A stretch of 64,000 nucleotides of DNA from Ipomoea triloba. Lineage: Eukaryota; Streptophyta; Magnoliopsida; Solanales; Convolvulaceae. Within the stretch, counting starts at the first letter, position 1; each line of letters begins with the position of its first letter. The DNA lies in NCBI RefSeq assembly GCF_003576645.1, contig NC_044920.1, forward strand, positions 16,903,980 to 16,967,979, read 5' to 3'. This document shows, piece by piece, positions 45,705 through 56,451 of this stretch. A model generated the notes under the pieces. It did not search any database. It saw nothing but the letters and a program-made list of their open reading frames with translations, and was not told the origin of the DNA. Made by a program: the position numbers and the translations under genes.

Positions 45705-46000
45705 AGTTACCACTTTACTCCCTCAATTAGTTCTCAAATGTCATTATAGTTTTTCGTTTTCAATTTCAACCAATTTAACTCTTGAATTGTTTAAAATTTT
45801 GTCAATTAAACCCTTTCAGGGATCAAAATGATAATTTTTCACATTTTTAAAATTTCGTCAATTTAGTCTCTAAAAGGGTTTAATTGACGAAATTTTAAAC
45901 AATTCTATGATCAAATTGATTGAAATTGAAAACTAGAGACTACATTAATAGTTGAGAAATAATTGAGAGACTGAAATTATAATTTTCCCATATCTCTAAT
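45705..46000. mobile_element. Fold-back MITE, ~290 bp
   Basis: The two halves are reverse complements over about 130 bp with a short loop near 45840: 'ctcaattagttctcaa', 'gttttcaatttcaacc', 'ttaaaattttgtcaattaaa' recur inverted. The outer borders and target duplication are uncertain. The end phrases resemble the arms of the MULE-like repeats in this window. Confidence 0.65.
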
Positions 46001-46412
46001 TAATTTAAAATGGTAGCTAGGTAGGGAAGGGATTCGCCCATCGCGCTTATGGTGGGATTTGTATTAGTAGGTAAGCTAGCTAGTTAAACAAGGCTAGGCA
46101 GGAGGACAAGTTGAGAAGGTGAAAGAGAGGTATGATGAATGGATGGAGAGGAACAGTCATGATTGCTAAAAACCAGATAATTCAGTGGGAGGGGGCCACC
46201 ATGATTCCATAAAGAGGGGGTGTCACATGCCATAACATCCTTTCAAACTCCTCTAAAAAATCTCCAGGGATAATCATCTCATTTTCCCAGCTTTGTTCTC
46301 CCACTCCCATCCCAGATTTCACTATCATTGCACTCTTGAAAGTGAATTATTATTTACTCATTTCCCCACATCAATTTCCCCTAAGCTCATGCCAAATCAT
46401 ATCACCTCTCTC
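46001..46412. other. Unassigned region rich in purine and pyrimidine tracts
   Basis: This stretch lacks repeat features seen elsewhere and has 'gggagggggccaccatgattcc' and 'ctctctctctttta' near its right end, like the leader of a plant gene. No open frame follows because a TA-repeat-bounded element (46460 on) lies directly after it. What it belonged to is unknown. Confidence 0.3.

Positions 46413-46459
<47 letters not shown>
46413..46459. repeat. (TA)n microsatellite at the left edge of element D1
   Basis: An almost uninterrupted TA run of about 23 units that ends at the start of the repeat element at 46460. Confidence 0.95.
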
Positions 46460-46462
<3 letters not shown>

Positions 46463-47050
46463 GCGTTCAAATGAGAATCACTCTTAATATGAGAATATGA
46501 TGACTAATCTTGTATATTCGTTATTTATTTATTTATTTGGATGACCCAAATTTGATTTCCTAGGATGATATTGATTGATCTTTATTGTTAAGGTGGGGGT
46601 AGTAGTGTCTTTTTGTTTTTGTTTTTTTTTTGTTAAAGTGTGAACGTATGGGTAATCCTTTGCCAAATTTGTTTCCTTTTTCTTGGATCATCACCATTGC
46701 GATTTGGAGTCGTGATTTCTTTATCGTCGATCGAGTGTTCGTCGATGGAAAGAGATTAGTATTTTTCGCTCGTTTTATTGAATATAATATTGCCTATATT
46801 TGGATATTGGTGTATATGTACACATGTCTAAGTAGTACGGTTGTGCATTCGGGTGTGCTGGTTATGCAACCCAGTGTTGTGCATCTTACGCTGATGAGTT
46901 CTGCATTAGTGCACTTAGTGCGGTGCACCGTAAGACAATGGGATGTCCATTGTAAGATTTTTTGCGGTGTTTGAATGCACAACTAGAGAGTTATCAGTGT
47001 ACGATATTTGGTATAGGAATGCATGACATTATGTATACGAATGCACAACA
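46460..47050 (+). mobile_element. TA-repeat-bounded element D1 (truncated)
   Basis: Begins attgcgttcaaatgagaatc directly after the TA run. It is an inverted relative of 50480-51082: both contain 'gatttggagtcg', 'tcgatcgagtgttcgtcgat' or close versions, 'atatgtacacatgtct' and many tgcac/gtgca motifs. The similarity ends near 47050, so the right end is lost. Open frames here are not supported. Confidence 0.65.
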
Positions 47051-47340
47051 TATGAATGCATTTCAATTATTATAAATATAGCAGTTTTATGGTATTTATC
47101 GACACTGATATTATAATATTGAGTATAATTAGTATAATATATTTTATTGCGGGCTCTCATAATGACACACCTACATTGAGCGCTGGGTAATAATAATGGG
47201 GTGTGTCGACAGAGCCTTTGCCAAGGTGCAGCCTTAGCCTGATGTGGCTGAAGCGGCATTTAAAAAAAATGTTTTCTTGCTTGTTTGACCAGGTTGGTTC
47301 TCTTCTTATTCACTAACCAGGTTAGTTTCCCTAATTCTTT
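47051..47340. other. No gene recognised
   Basis: AT-rich to 47140, then a GC-richer stretch (47155-47260) with no recognised feature, leading into the retroelement gene. Confidence 0.35.
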
Positions 47341-49410
47341 AATGGATGTGCTATATTCAATTGATGTTGATGATCTCCCTTCTTTAGATGATGACGAGGA
47401 GGAGTATTTACCAGATGATGATAGCCTTACTTCCCCTTTTAAAAATTCCCCACTATTCCTTATACTCATGACCCTTCTTCTTCCGATTTACAAGTGAAAA
47501 AAACTCGTCTAAAAATGAAGAGGCGCGGGGCCTCGCATTCCCCCCTTGACAATTCTCTTATAACATTTATACAATAACCTCAATTAGATTCCCAAGATTT
47601 GGAGGATGCCCGAGGTCTTGTTGGTCCTAATGTTCTCATTCCAAGTCTTGATCCTGACTATAATATTATGAGCCCTCCTGACACATATTTTAGAGCTCAT
47701 CTTTTTCCCATGCAGTTGGGGTTCAGGTTTCTTCTCCATAGCTTCCTCAGAGTTTTTAAATTATTACGAGATAGTCCCAGGTCAACTTGTCCCGATGGCC
47801 ACCAAGCAATTGCTGGTTTCCTTTCTCTATGCCGAGAGGGGGGGGGGGGGGTAGTACCCACATTAAGTTTTTTCCAATCCCTGTTTCTAGTTGGTAGGTC
47901 GTCCACCTCCTCCGTGGGTAAATGTTTTATTGTGATTTCCTCCATACCCCGCCTCAAACTTTTTGACGATCATGCTACTTTTAACAAGGTGTGAAAATCA
48001 AAATTTATATTTGTCTCCCTCGGTTGTCCACCCCCTTTTGTCGTTAGGTGGGGATCCCAAGTTAGGTGCCACCCACCTTTAGATAAGAGTCCTTCTATGC
48101 GTAAGGGTGTAGTTGAGCTGAGGAGAGGTGGTCTTCTAAAGGTTGCTAAATATACTACCGAGTGGGAGTTTGCAAAGTTGGGTTTTTTGAGGACTCGACT
48201 AGTTGTCCTTGATCCAACCGGTATTATTCTACTGTTCATGACGCTTGACTATTTTTCTTAACTGCTTACACTAATCGTGTTTGCTTTGAAGGTACCATGT
48301 CTTCAAGAGCAGACCGATATTTGTTGCGGCTTGCAAAAAATCTTCTGTCTAAAAAAAGCAAGACGGACAAGAAAGGAAAAAAGAGTCAAGCAATAGTGGC
48401 GGAGGATGGGATGCCTTCCTCGCCAAACCTGAATTCTATGTCGGCTCTACTGAATTCATCTGTTCCTTCTTCCCAGCTCCCCAAGTAGGGAGAAACTTTT
48501 GTAGACTGAAATCTACGTGTCCAAACCAACCTGATTTGGCTAGGAGCGGACGTGCCTCCTTGAGCATCTATAATAAATGGGAGTATCAATGCCGTTGAGT
48601 TTGCTTCCTGCCTCGCTCCTCCTGCTGATGTGAGCTTCCTAGGCGCCAAGGATGTGAGCGTGCTCTAGGAGCGGTACCTCAGACACATGCTGGAGGTTCG
48701 ATATTTACTTCAAAAAGCTTATTTTACTTATACTTCAACACCTCTCACCTTATTCTTATATTGCAGGCTTTGCTGGAAGGACAAGTCTTTCACGCCAGTG
48801 CGAGCAACTATGTACTGGGCCCTTGCATATAATAAATGCCTTAAGGAGCTTTTAGTGGCATGGGAAGGTGAGCTTGGGATGCTGAGGAAAAATAATGACG
48901 CGCTAACAGCTGCATTGACACAAGAACATGAGGATCATTAAAAGACTCGAGCCACTATCCTTGCTTTGAAAGAGTCCCATGCTACTACCCTTAAAGAGGC
49001 GGATGAGGTCTACAAGTAGTCCGCCAAATACAAAGAAGATGCAAGGGAGTACCTGAGCACTGCTGAGGGTGCTAAGGAATTTCTGAAGACCAAAACGAGC
49101 CTAGAAGCATTTGAGGCAGAAGCTCAAGTTGCATTTGAGCTTGGGATGTAAACTTTGCATCAAGAAATTTATCCGGTGTTAAGCAAGAAAGTTCACGGTT
49201 TTGACCTAGTGGCCATAGGTTTGCTAGTGATGGAAGAGAATCTTGACCTAGATGCTAATAATAAAGTTGATACGGCTGCTGCAGGGAAGGATGCCGACCG
49301 CGAAATTTCTTCCATTGTCGACCTTCTCCGTGTGAATACCAGCAATGCTCCTAATGTTCCCCTAGAGAACATAGTCATGAAGATATTACCGAGGATGAAT
49401 AGTTTGTTAT
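47341..49410 (+). pseudogene. Retroelement gene with 'gypsy-type transposon' domain, decayed
   Basis: The start encodes MDVLYSIDVDDLPSLDDDEE, an acidic N-terminus. After a frame change near 47440 comes PPDTYFRAHLFPMQLGFRFL and GHQAIAGFLSLCREG, which fit the plant 'putative gypsy-type transposon domain'. Further pieces give a basic segment (LLSKKSKTDKKGKKSQ, 48330), a coiled-coil-like part (KECLKELL.., 48840-49140) and a C-terminus with QEIYPVLSKKVHGFDL. At least four stops or frameshifts separate the pieces. The natural role of these proteins is unknown; they are probably retroelement-borne. Confidence 0.65.
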
Positions 49411-49846
49411 TACACTTCTCATGTCTCCTATATTTGAAATCTTCACCTAATATTTAGACATTTCGTTGTTTTTGATAGCTTTTATACGCTTAATAAAACA
49501 TCTTTTATTCAAGTGTTCTCCCATTCGGTGGTCTCGGCCTTTAAGTTGTTTTTTTAGTAGACTGTGATAGCTGCATTTTAACTTCGTAAATAAAAATTTA
49601 TTAGAACAAATTAATTTGGGCGGACCATGATTAATACTACTTCTGCGAAACATCACTGATAATATTTGGTTAAATGTTCTGAATTCCATATTCTGTTGAC
49701 CATTTTGCCTCCTACTGTTCTAAGCTTGTATGTTCCTAGGCGAATGACTTCCTCGCGAACTTGCCCCCTTCTATTCGGATGGATTAGATCAATTTTTTTA
49801 AAAAATGTGGTGATACCCCTCCCCTCCCCGCCCCGCCCCATCCCCA

Positions 49847-49897
<51 letters not shown>

Positions 49898-50284
49898 GTG
49901 AAAGGCAGTATGCCAGTATTCGCATAAGGCATAACCCTATGCCATTATATAATATAATTATATATTATTATTTTTATTGTATTGTTATTGTATTTGTATA
50001 TAATCATGTTGATTGAAGATTTGGACTATAGAACATTGTACATTTGGACTATTTGTAGTTTGTATTTGTTATTTTTGGATTAGAATTTGAATTTCGGTAT
50101 TTCGGATGTTGTTAAAAATATTTCGATAGAACTTATGAATTTCAATTTTTTTTTTAAAATTGTACTATTTTAAACTAATGATTATGTAGTTGACCGGGGA
50201 TGGGGATTCAGCGTCCCGGCCAAATTCCCCGCGGGGACGGGTACTCCCTGTCCCCGTCCCGCCCAGTTGCCATTCCTAATGGTG
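49411..50284. other. No gene; TA run and possible hAT-like remnant
   Basis: A (TA)n run lies at 49849-49893. On both sides are C-rich phrases (cccctccccgccccgcccc at 49820; gtccccgtcccgccc at 50247) which on the minus strand read 'aggaatggcaactgggcggg', a common opening of hAT-type repeats in plants. Limits and target duplication are not established. Confidence 0.35.
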
Positions 50285-51082
50285 CATAAGTTTTACACTT
50301 AAGGTGCACATGAGAACCTATCCTTAGGTGAGGACGTGAAGACTAATTGAGACCATTAAATCATAATGATGCATGGATAAGATTAAAAGAAACAAATCAC
50401 ACGGATTAAGGAAACAAATCTCTTCAAAATATTAGAAAATATACATTCAGCGGTAAATCAACCTTATTAGAACTAGTGCATTCCTATACAGAACATTGTG
50501 CATTCTTATATCAAGCGTTGTGCAACGGTAACCCTCTGATTGTGCATTCAAATTATGTCAAAAAATTCTACGATAAACAATAAACATCTCAATGTCCTAT
50601 GATGCATCAGAGTAAGTGCACTAATGCACAGCTCACCAGCCTATGATGCAGAACTTACAACACTAGGTTGCACAACCAGCACACCAAAATGCACAACCGT
50701 ACTACCCAGACATGTGTACATATACACCAACATTCAAATATAGGCAATATTATACTCAAAAGAATGAGTGAAAAATAAAAAATACTGATCGCTTTGCATG
50801 GACGAACACTTGATCGATGATGAAGAAATCGCGACTCCAAACCACAAGGAAGATGATCCAAGAAAATAGGAAACCAATTTAGCCAAGGATTACCCATGCG
50901 TTCACGCTTAAAAAATAGAAAAAGACACTACTATCTCCACTTTAACAAAAAAAAAAAAAAGAGAAAAAGATCAATCCATGTCATCTTAGAAAATCAAATC
51001 CTTGTTATTCAAATAAAAAAAATGAACGCACAATATTAGTCCTCACATCCTCGCCTAAGGAAGGGTCCTCATTTGATTTGAA
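50285..51082 (-). mobile_element. TA-repeat-bounded element D2
   Basis: Both ends carry the same inverted motif: gagaacctatccttaggtga at about 50307 and, on the minus strand from the right end, gaggacccttccttaggcga, each followed by 'ggaYgtgaRgactaat'. The interior is AT-rich with many gtgcat/atgcac motifs and matches D1 inverted. Its right edge abuts the TA run at 51083-51096, which it shares with element A. Confidence 0.7.
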
Positions 51083-51096
51083 ATATATATATATAT
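51083..51096. repeat. Short (AT)n run between elements D2 and A
   Basis: Seven AT units, shared edge of two adjacent elements. Confidence 0.9.
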
Positions 51097-51921
51097 GCTC
51101 ATATGTGGCCTAAAGCTCTATGCGGTCGTGTGGCTGCATTTTTGTCGTCGGATCAGAGTAATCTAACGGTGGCAATATTTAATCTTAGTGTTTAAGAAAT
51201 TGCAATTCACGTATGTTAAGTGGAGAGTGTTATGGTAATTTTAGTATCTATATTACGTGAATTAAAATTGTGAATTTTAGTACATGGTGTGGTAGCGTTT
51301 TAATACATGTTGCGGTGCATTTTATTACGTATGTTGGTACATTTAACTGTGTTGTGGAATGGTATGTTTTAATCCATCCGCTGGTGTATTTTCATACGTA
51401 GAATGGTGTGTAACTGTGTTGTGGAATGGTGTGTTTTAATCCGTCATCTGGTGCATTTTAATACGTAGAATGGTGTGTATTTTAACACATGTTTTCTAAT
51501 AAGTATAATAGTGCATGTTTATAATCTGGGATGAAGATTTTCAATAAGTGGAATTGTGCATTTTAACACACGTTGTAGTGCATTTTAATACGTAGAACGG
51601 TGCATATTTTAGCACATATTTTCTAATATGTGTAATAGTGCATGTTTATAATCTGACATGAGGCACGTTGTGGTGCATTTTAATACGTAGAATGATGCGT
51701 TTTATTACGTATGTTGATGCATTTTAAGTGAATAGGTGCATTTGTTTATAGTGTGGAATGGTACGGTGTGTTTAATCTGTCCTCTGGTACATTTTAGTAC
51801 GTAGAATGGTGAGTATTTTAACACATATATATTGAGCGTTGATTTGCTAACTTGTTGTAATCTAATGACTGCAAAATAGCCTCACAACCGCACCTAAGGA
51901 GGAGGTCGCATCTAAACTCTA

Positions 51922-51940
<19 letters not shown>
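51097..51940 (+). mobile_element. TA-repeat-bounded element A (844 bp)
   Basis: Starts gctcatatgtggcctaaagc and ends, read inverted, in cctccttaggtgcggttgtg followed by agg. The two ends are thus inverted copies of a 'ctNNNggtgcggtYgtgtgg' type motif. The interior consists of diverged ~30-60-bp repeats 'gtgcattttaatacgtagaatggtg'-like (written here as gtgcattttaatacgtagaa, tggtg). It matches element C (52760-53560) end to end in the opposite orientation. There is no coding potential. A (TC)n run precedes the right TA run. Confidence 0.75.

Positions 51941-51970
<30 letters not shown>
51941..51970. repeat. (TA)n microsatellite between elements A and B
   Basis: Fifteen TA units, preceded by about ten TC units (51922-51940). 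Confidence 0.95.
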
Positions 51971-51971
<1 letters not shown>

Positions 51972-52698
51972 TTAGACTCTAGTACGAAGAAGGCCTCAAG
52001 TGCAAAAGTGAGGAGAGATTTGAGCCTTTGATCTGTCCAAATCAACGACTCAAAGAAAAAAAAAGTGATTCTAATTTACACGACGCCATATTCTCTAGTA
52101 AACCATCTTTGATCTACTGTCTTTGCATTTTGTTCAATTAATGGAAGACACAAAATTGTCTCTTGGAAGGCACAAAATTGTCTCCTAGAAGGCAGAATAG
52201 TCTAAACACTAGAAAGCACAACAATATGGTCTAGAATGCTCAACAATGTGCACTCCAAGGCAAAACAATATGCACTTCGAAGGCACAACAATGTGCTCTA
52301 GATGGCTCAACAATGTGCACTCTAAGGCAACAATATTTACTTTGAAGGCACAACGATGTACTCTAGAAGACACAATAATATGTTCTGGAAGGCTCAATAA
52401 TGTGTTGTAAAACGCTTAACAATATGCACTAGAAGACACACCAATTCGCGTGCTTTGAAAGGCACATCAGTGTGCTCTAGAAAGCACAACATTGTACTTT
52501 GAATTGTACAATATTGCGCTCTGCAAGAAGGAAAAAAATGCACTGAAAGACAAAAAAAATTAACTTGCACAAAATTACGATAATGCCACCGCATATTTTT
52601 TAAAAGATATCCCCATTTTGGACCCATAATCTTGATTGAATCAATAGATAAGATTAAACTTTATTTTTCACCTAAGAAAACATCCGCACCTGATCCGT

Positions 52699-52701
<3 letters not shown>
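51971..52701 (-). mobile_element. TA-repeat-bounded element B (731 bp)
   Basis: Lies between two TA runs. The interior (52150-52530) is a diverged tandem array of about 32-bp units of the form 'aaggcacaacaatgtgctct' plus 'aga', around a dozen copies. The right end, read inverted, has 'caggtgcggatgttttctta', recalling the terminal motif of A, C and D2. No coding potential. Confidence 0.65.

Positions 52702-52759
<58 letters not shown>
52702..52759. repeat. (TA)n microsatellite between elements B and C
   Basis: About 29 TA units, the longest in the window. Confidence 0.95.
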
Positions 52760-52762
<3 letters not shown>

Positions 52763-53560
52763 GAGTTCAAGTGTGGCCTACTCTTTAGGTGTGGTTGTGT
52801 GGCCTTTTTCAGCCATTAGATTACATCAAGTCATCAAATCAACGCTCAATATATATTATATATATGTTACAAAACGCACAATTCTACGTACTAAAATGTA
52901 CCAGAGGACTGATACAACACATCATTCCACACTATAACCAAATGCACCTATTCACTTAAAATTCATCAATATACGTAATAAAACGCATCATTTTACGTAT
53001 TAAAATGCACCACAACGTGTTTCATGTCAGATTATAAACATACACCATTTACACATATTAGAAAACATGCGCTACAATATGCACCATTCTACGTATTAAA
53101 ATGCACCACAACGTCTATTAAAATGCACAATTTCACTTATTGAAAATACTCGTCCCAGATTATAAACATGCACTATTACACTTATTAGAAAACATGTGTT
53201 AAAATACACACCATTCTACGTATTAAAATATATCAGAGGACAGATTAAAATACACCATTCCACAACACAGTTACACACCATTCTACGTATGAAAATGCAC
53301 CAGCGGATGGATAAAAACACACCATTCCACAACACAGTTAATGTACCAACATACGTAATAAAACGCACCACATCATATATTAAAACGCACCACACCATGT
53401 ACTAAAATGCACCATTTCAATATAGATACTAAAATTACCAAACAACTCTCACTTAATATGCACGAACTGCAATTGCCACCATTAGATTAATTCAATTGGA
53501 TGACACAGATTCAACCACACAATCGCATGGGGTGACAAGGCCGCATATGAGCCATATTCT
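52760..53560 (-). mobile_element. TA-repeat-bounded element C (801 bp)
   Basis: Starts gttgagttcaagtgtggcct then actctttaggtgtggttgtg, and ends inverted as gctcatatgcggccttgtca. The interior is an inverted copy of element A, with the same order of 'tacgtagaatggtgtgt'-type repeats. Identity looks high but not perfect over nearly its whole length. Not coding. Confidence 0.75.
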
Positions 53561-53580
53561 ATATATATATATATATATAT
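53561..53580. repeat. (AT)n run at the right edge of element C
   Basis: Ten AT units. Confidence 0.95.
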
Positions 53581-54269
53581 GAACACCCCCTTTCCCCCCA
53601 AGCCAAACTAATGTCATTGCTGAAATTTTGATTTCTGAAACTACAGAAATCTCAACATATCCCACCATTTTCTATAAGGATGACATAAATATTTCTAAAA
53701 TAAAGAATTAATATAAAAGGATTATAATAATAGAAATTTACTACTGATTATTACTATGAACATATAAATTAAGAATAAAGAGATGAAATCATCAACAATA
53801 TAATGAAAATCTCGAATCTATCATTAAGAGTTTTAATCATCATAGAGTAGATTAGTAAAATGAGGCCTATAATATACGTGTGCACTCCTTTGCCATACCT
53901 TTGATCAAAGTCCTAGCTTGTGCACCAGGAATGTATTAAAAAGTGTAATGTATAGTAAAATGTTTATTTTCTAGATATAGCTCACAAGACGAAACTAATT
54001 AACATTCAATAACGAGGAGTGATATGTCAATTAACGGCCGGTTTAGTGTACAAAAAATATTTGAATAGAAATGAAATTGAAATTTTATGAAAAAAAATAC
54101 TAAGAAGATTAATTATATTTCATGATTTGGTGGGTGATAAAAAAAATTATATTATTGAAAATATTGATTCATTTGTTTGGCTTGGGTTTTGAATTGTAAG
54201 TAATAATAATGAGTAAAGAGTCAATATGTACCTAAATAACAATAATAATAACAATAATAATAATAATAA
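53581..54269. other. AT-rich intergenic DNA with an (AAT)n end
   Basis: No gene or element is recognised. The right end (54236-54269) is an (AAT)n/(AAC)n microsatellite, which continues on the other side of the next MITE at 54959-54985. Confidence 0.5.
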
Positions 54270-54958
54270 GGCAAAAAATTGTATGAGATCGTATCACGGA
54301 TCCTTGTCCGTGAGACAGGTCGGGTTAAGATGAATTGTAATACTTATACTAGTAAATGTAATACTAAATCATCAAGAATAAAATGTTTATTACTTATATG
54401 CATGGAAAATGTAATACTTTTGAAAAAAAAAATGTACTCACTCTGTCCAATTTTATCTGTCCTACTTACTATTCATTGGTCAAACTAACTCTTTCTTCTT
54501 TTGTTTATTATCTTTATTATCTTTTTTACTTATTTTTAAATTTGATTTTTTTATGTTTAATAGTACTTTTAGTGTAGTTTCTAAATATATAAATTTTGTA
54601 TATTAATACTAAACTTAATATTATGAAAAATTGAATTAAAAATAACTTTTGTCAAGCCTCGTTAATCGAACCAGACATATCAAATGGGACGGAGGGAGTA
54701 ATACTTTAACATTTTGATATAAATGTATTACATTTTTTATCAAAAGTATTACATTTTCTTTTATTAGTGCAACATTACTTATTAGGGAAAATATAATACT
54801 TTTGATGAAAAAAGTAATATTTTAAATCAACATATAAAAGTATTGTATTTGTCCTCAAAAAAATTAATTTAGTATTACATTTGCGTATTAACTTGACCCA
54901 ACTAAACCCGTCTCTCACAGATAAGGATCCGTGAGACCGTCTCACACAACTGTGACCC
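54270..54958. mobile_element. MITE inserted in an (AAT)n microsatellite
   Basis: The inverted ends hold ttgtatgagatcgtatcacg and ttgtgtgagacggtctcacg (the second reverse-complemented), then gatccttgtccgtgaga / gatccttatctgtgaga. The flanks are taa at 54267-54269 and 54959-54961, which fits a TWA (PIF/Harbinger-like) target, though the microsatellite context makes this ambiguous. Inside are repeats of 'aatactttt' and 'gtattacatt', and a Stowaway MITE at 54437-54698. Confidence 0.7.
54437..54698. mobile_element. Stowaway-like MITE, 262 bp
   Basis: Ends ctcactctgtccaatttta and ctccctccgtcccatttg (reverse complement) are the Stowaway (Tc1/mariner) signature, with the TA duplication at 54435-54436 and 54699-54700. 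Nested in the MITE at 54270. Confidence 0.88.
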
Positions 54959-54961
54959 TAA

Positions 54962-55335
54962 TAATAATAATAATAATAATAATAATGGTAATTTAAAAAG
55001 TTCTATGGAGACAAAATTATCCTATCAAGTGAGCAAAGAAAACATTTCTCATGAAAAATAAAATACCTTAGTTGGGGAAAGAACTTTTTCGTCAAATGTT
55101 AGGTATATGTTCTATTTCATTTGGAAAATAAATTCAAGGAAGCAACAATAAAAACAACATTTTTCTCTATCAAATTTTAAGAATTTGAATTCCTTAAAAA
55201 AACAATTTTCCATCCAAGCAAACATGCTCTAAATTTTCTAGAATAAACACCATTAGATATTGAATAAAAACTAGGTGTCAATGATAATTGTATATATGAA
55301 TGAAACCTAACCAGTAATTACTTGTAATGGAAATG
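54962..55335. other. 3' flank of the VQ gene
   Basis: (AAT)n to 54985, then AT-rich DNA without recognised features; probably includes the 3' UTR of the minus-strand VQ gene. Confidence 0.4.
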
Positions 55336-56451
55336 TTAATTAGGACATGGCCAACTAGAACCAGCATCTCCATCACCACCTGAGCGAACAGCATTCTCCA
55401 AACCCTTATCATGAGCAGAAGAAGTTGAACAGTTTCTTGCTTGATCAGAATTATTAGCACTTCCTTGACCTAGAAACCCACTAAGACTCCCACTTGCTTG
55501 TTCATGGCTTATCCCCAATCCATCTATGGCGGACAGGTGACTGTTACTCCCCCGAGATTTCGACCCGAAAACCGGTTCATTAGGTTCATGATTCCCCAAT
55601 GGGTTCTTGAGTGAGGATTGTAGGAGAGGCTGGAATGTGAGGATCTGTTCTTCCATGTTGAAAAGTGCACTACTTTGTTGCTTTGTGATCCCAAGGCCAA
55701 CTTCTGTGGAGAGTTGAAAATTTGTGTTGGAAGAGGAAGGAATGAAGGATGGCATTTCTGCTTTCTTGTGACAAAACGGGGAATCGTCCCCATTCTGACC
55801 TGACAGTTTGTGGAGGGGTAAACTATGGACTTTCTGCCCTAAGGAGTGGTGGTGAAAGGTTCCTAGAGGGTCAGAATGGGCGGTCCTCACTGAGGATCCG
55901 GCGGTGGAGAAGAGATCGAGGCGGCGAGAATAAAGCGACCCACCGCCACTACCCGAGAACGGACCGGCCGGTATGCCGGTGAATTCTTGAACCATTTGCC
56001 GGAAGTTAGTGGTGTCGGTGGTGAGGACCGTGGTGGGTGCTCTCCTGGAAGCCCTGGTCCGTTTCTTGGGGTTCTTAGGCAGCGGTGGCTGATCCGACGG
56101 CGGAGAATGATTTGATCGACCCACAACATTTGTAGTCTCCACCAATGGCTGTTCCAAGAGAGGCTGAGAACTTAGGCCACCATAATTATTGGGTTGGGTT
56201 CTTAAACCCATCCCCAGAGGCCATAGAAGAGCATTATTATCATTATTGTATTGGGAATTGAGAGCTGTTAACGCTAGTGATTGCTGAAAGTTATGATCAA
56301 ATAATAAACCCGAGTGGGACAAAAACTGTCCTTGTTGTGAAGTCGATGATGATGATGGCGAGACCAAATCTAAATTGTTCAAAAAAGTCTCTCCGCGTGA
56401 ATCATACTCTTCCTCCCCACCGCTCGATGACTGCAGGCTACCGGAATCCAT
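55336..56451 (-). CDS. VQ motif-containing protein
   Basis: One uninterrupted exon of 371 residues starts MDSGSLQSSSGGEEEYDSRG. Residues 150-159 (FRQMVQEFTG) are the VQ motif FxxxVQxFTG, preceded by RRAPTTVLTTDTTN and by a basic, nuclear-signal-like KNPKKRTRASRR at 126-137. The rest is low-complexity and rich in Ser, Gln, Asn and Gly. VQ proteins are nuclear cofactors that bind group I/IIc WRKY factors and tune defence and developmental transcription. The length and the 'SRRAPTTVLTTDT' context fit the long plant VQ subgroup; the exact Arabidopsis orthologue is not claimed. The start is the first ATG of the frame, downstream of a likely intron in the leader. Confidence 0.93.
   Translation of the reverse strand: MDSGSLQSSSGGEEEYDSRGETFLNNLDLVSPSSSSTSQQGQFLSHSGLLFDHNFQQSLALTALNSQYNNDNNALLWPLGMGLRTQPNNYGGLSSQPLLEQPLVETTNVVGRSNHSPPSDQPPLPKNPKKRTRASRRAPTTVLTTDTTNFRQMVQEFTGIPAGPFSGSGGGSLYSRRLDLFSTAGSSVRTAHSDPLGTFHHHSLGQKVHSLPLHKLSGQNGDDSPFCHKKAEMPSFIPSSSNTNFQLSTEVGLGITKQQSSALFNMEEQILTFQPLLQSSLKNPLGNHEPNEPVFGSKSRGSNSHLSAIDGLGISHEQASGSLSGFLGQGSANNSDQARNCSTSSAHDKGLENAVRSGGDGDAGSSWPCPN

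Noticed and set aside
46630..46974. 114-residue open frame in D1
   Set aside because: The inverted copy D2 does not keep the frame, so it is not under coding constraint.
52150..52530. Evenly spaced ~32-bp repeats resembling a CRISPR array
   Set aside because: Eukaryotic nuclear context, diverged units without unique spacers, no cas genes.
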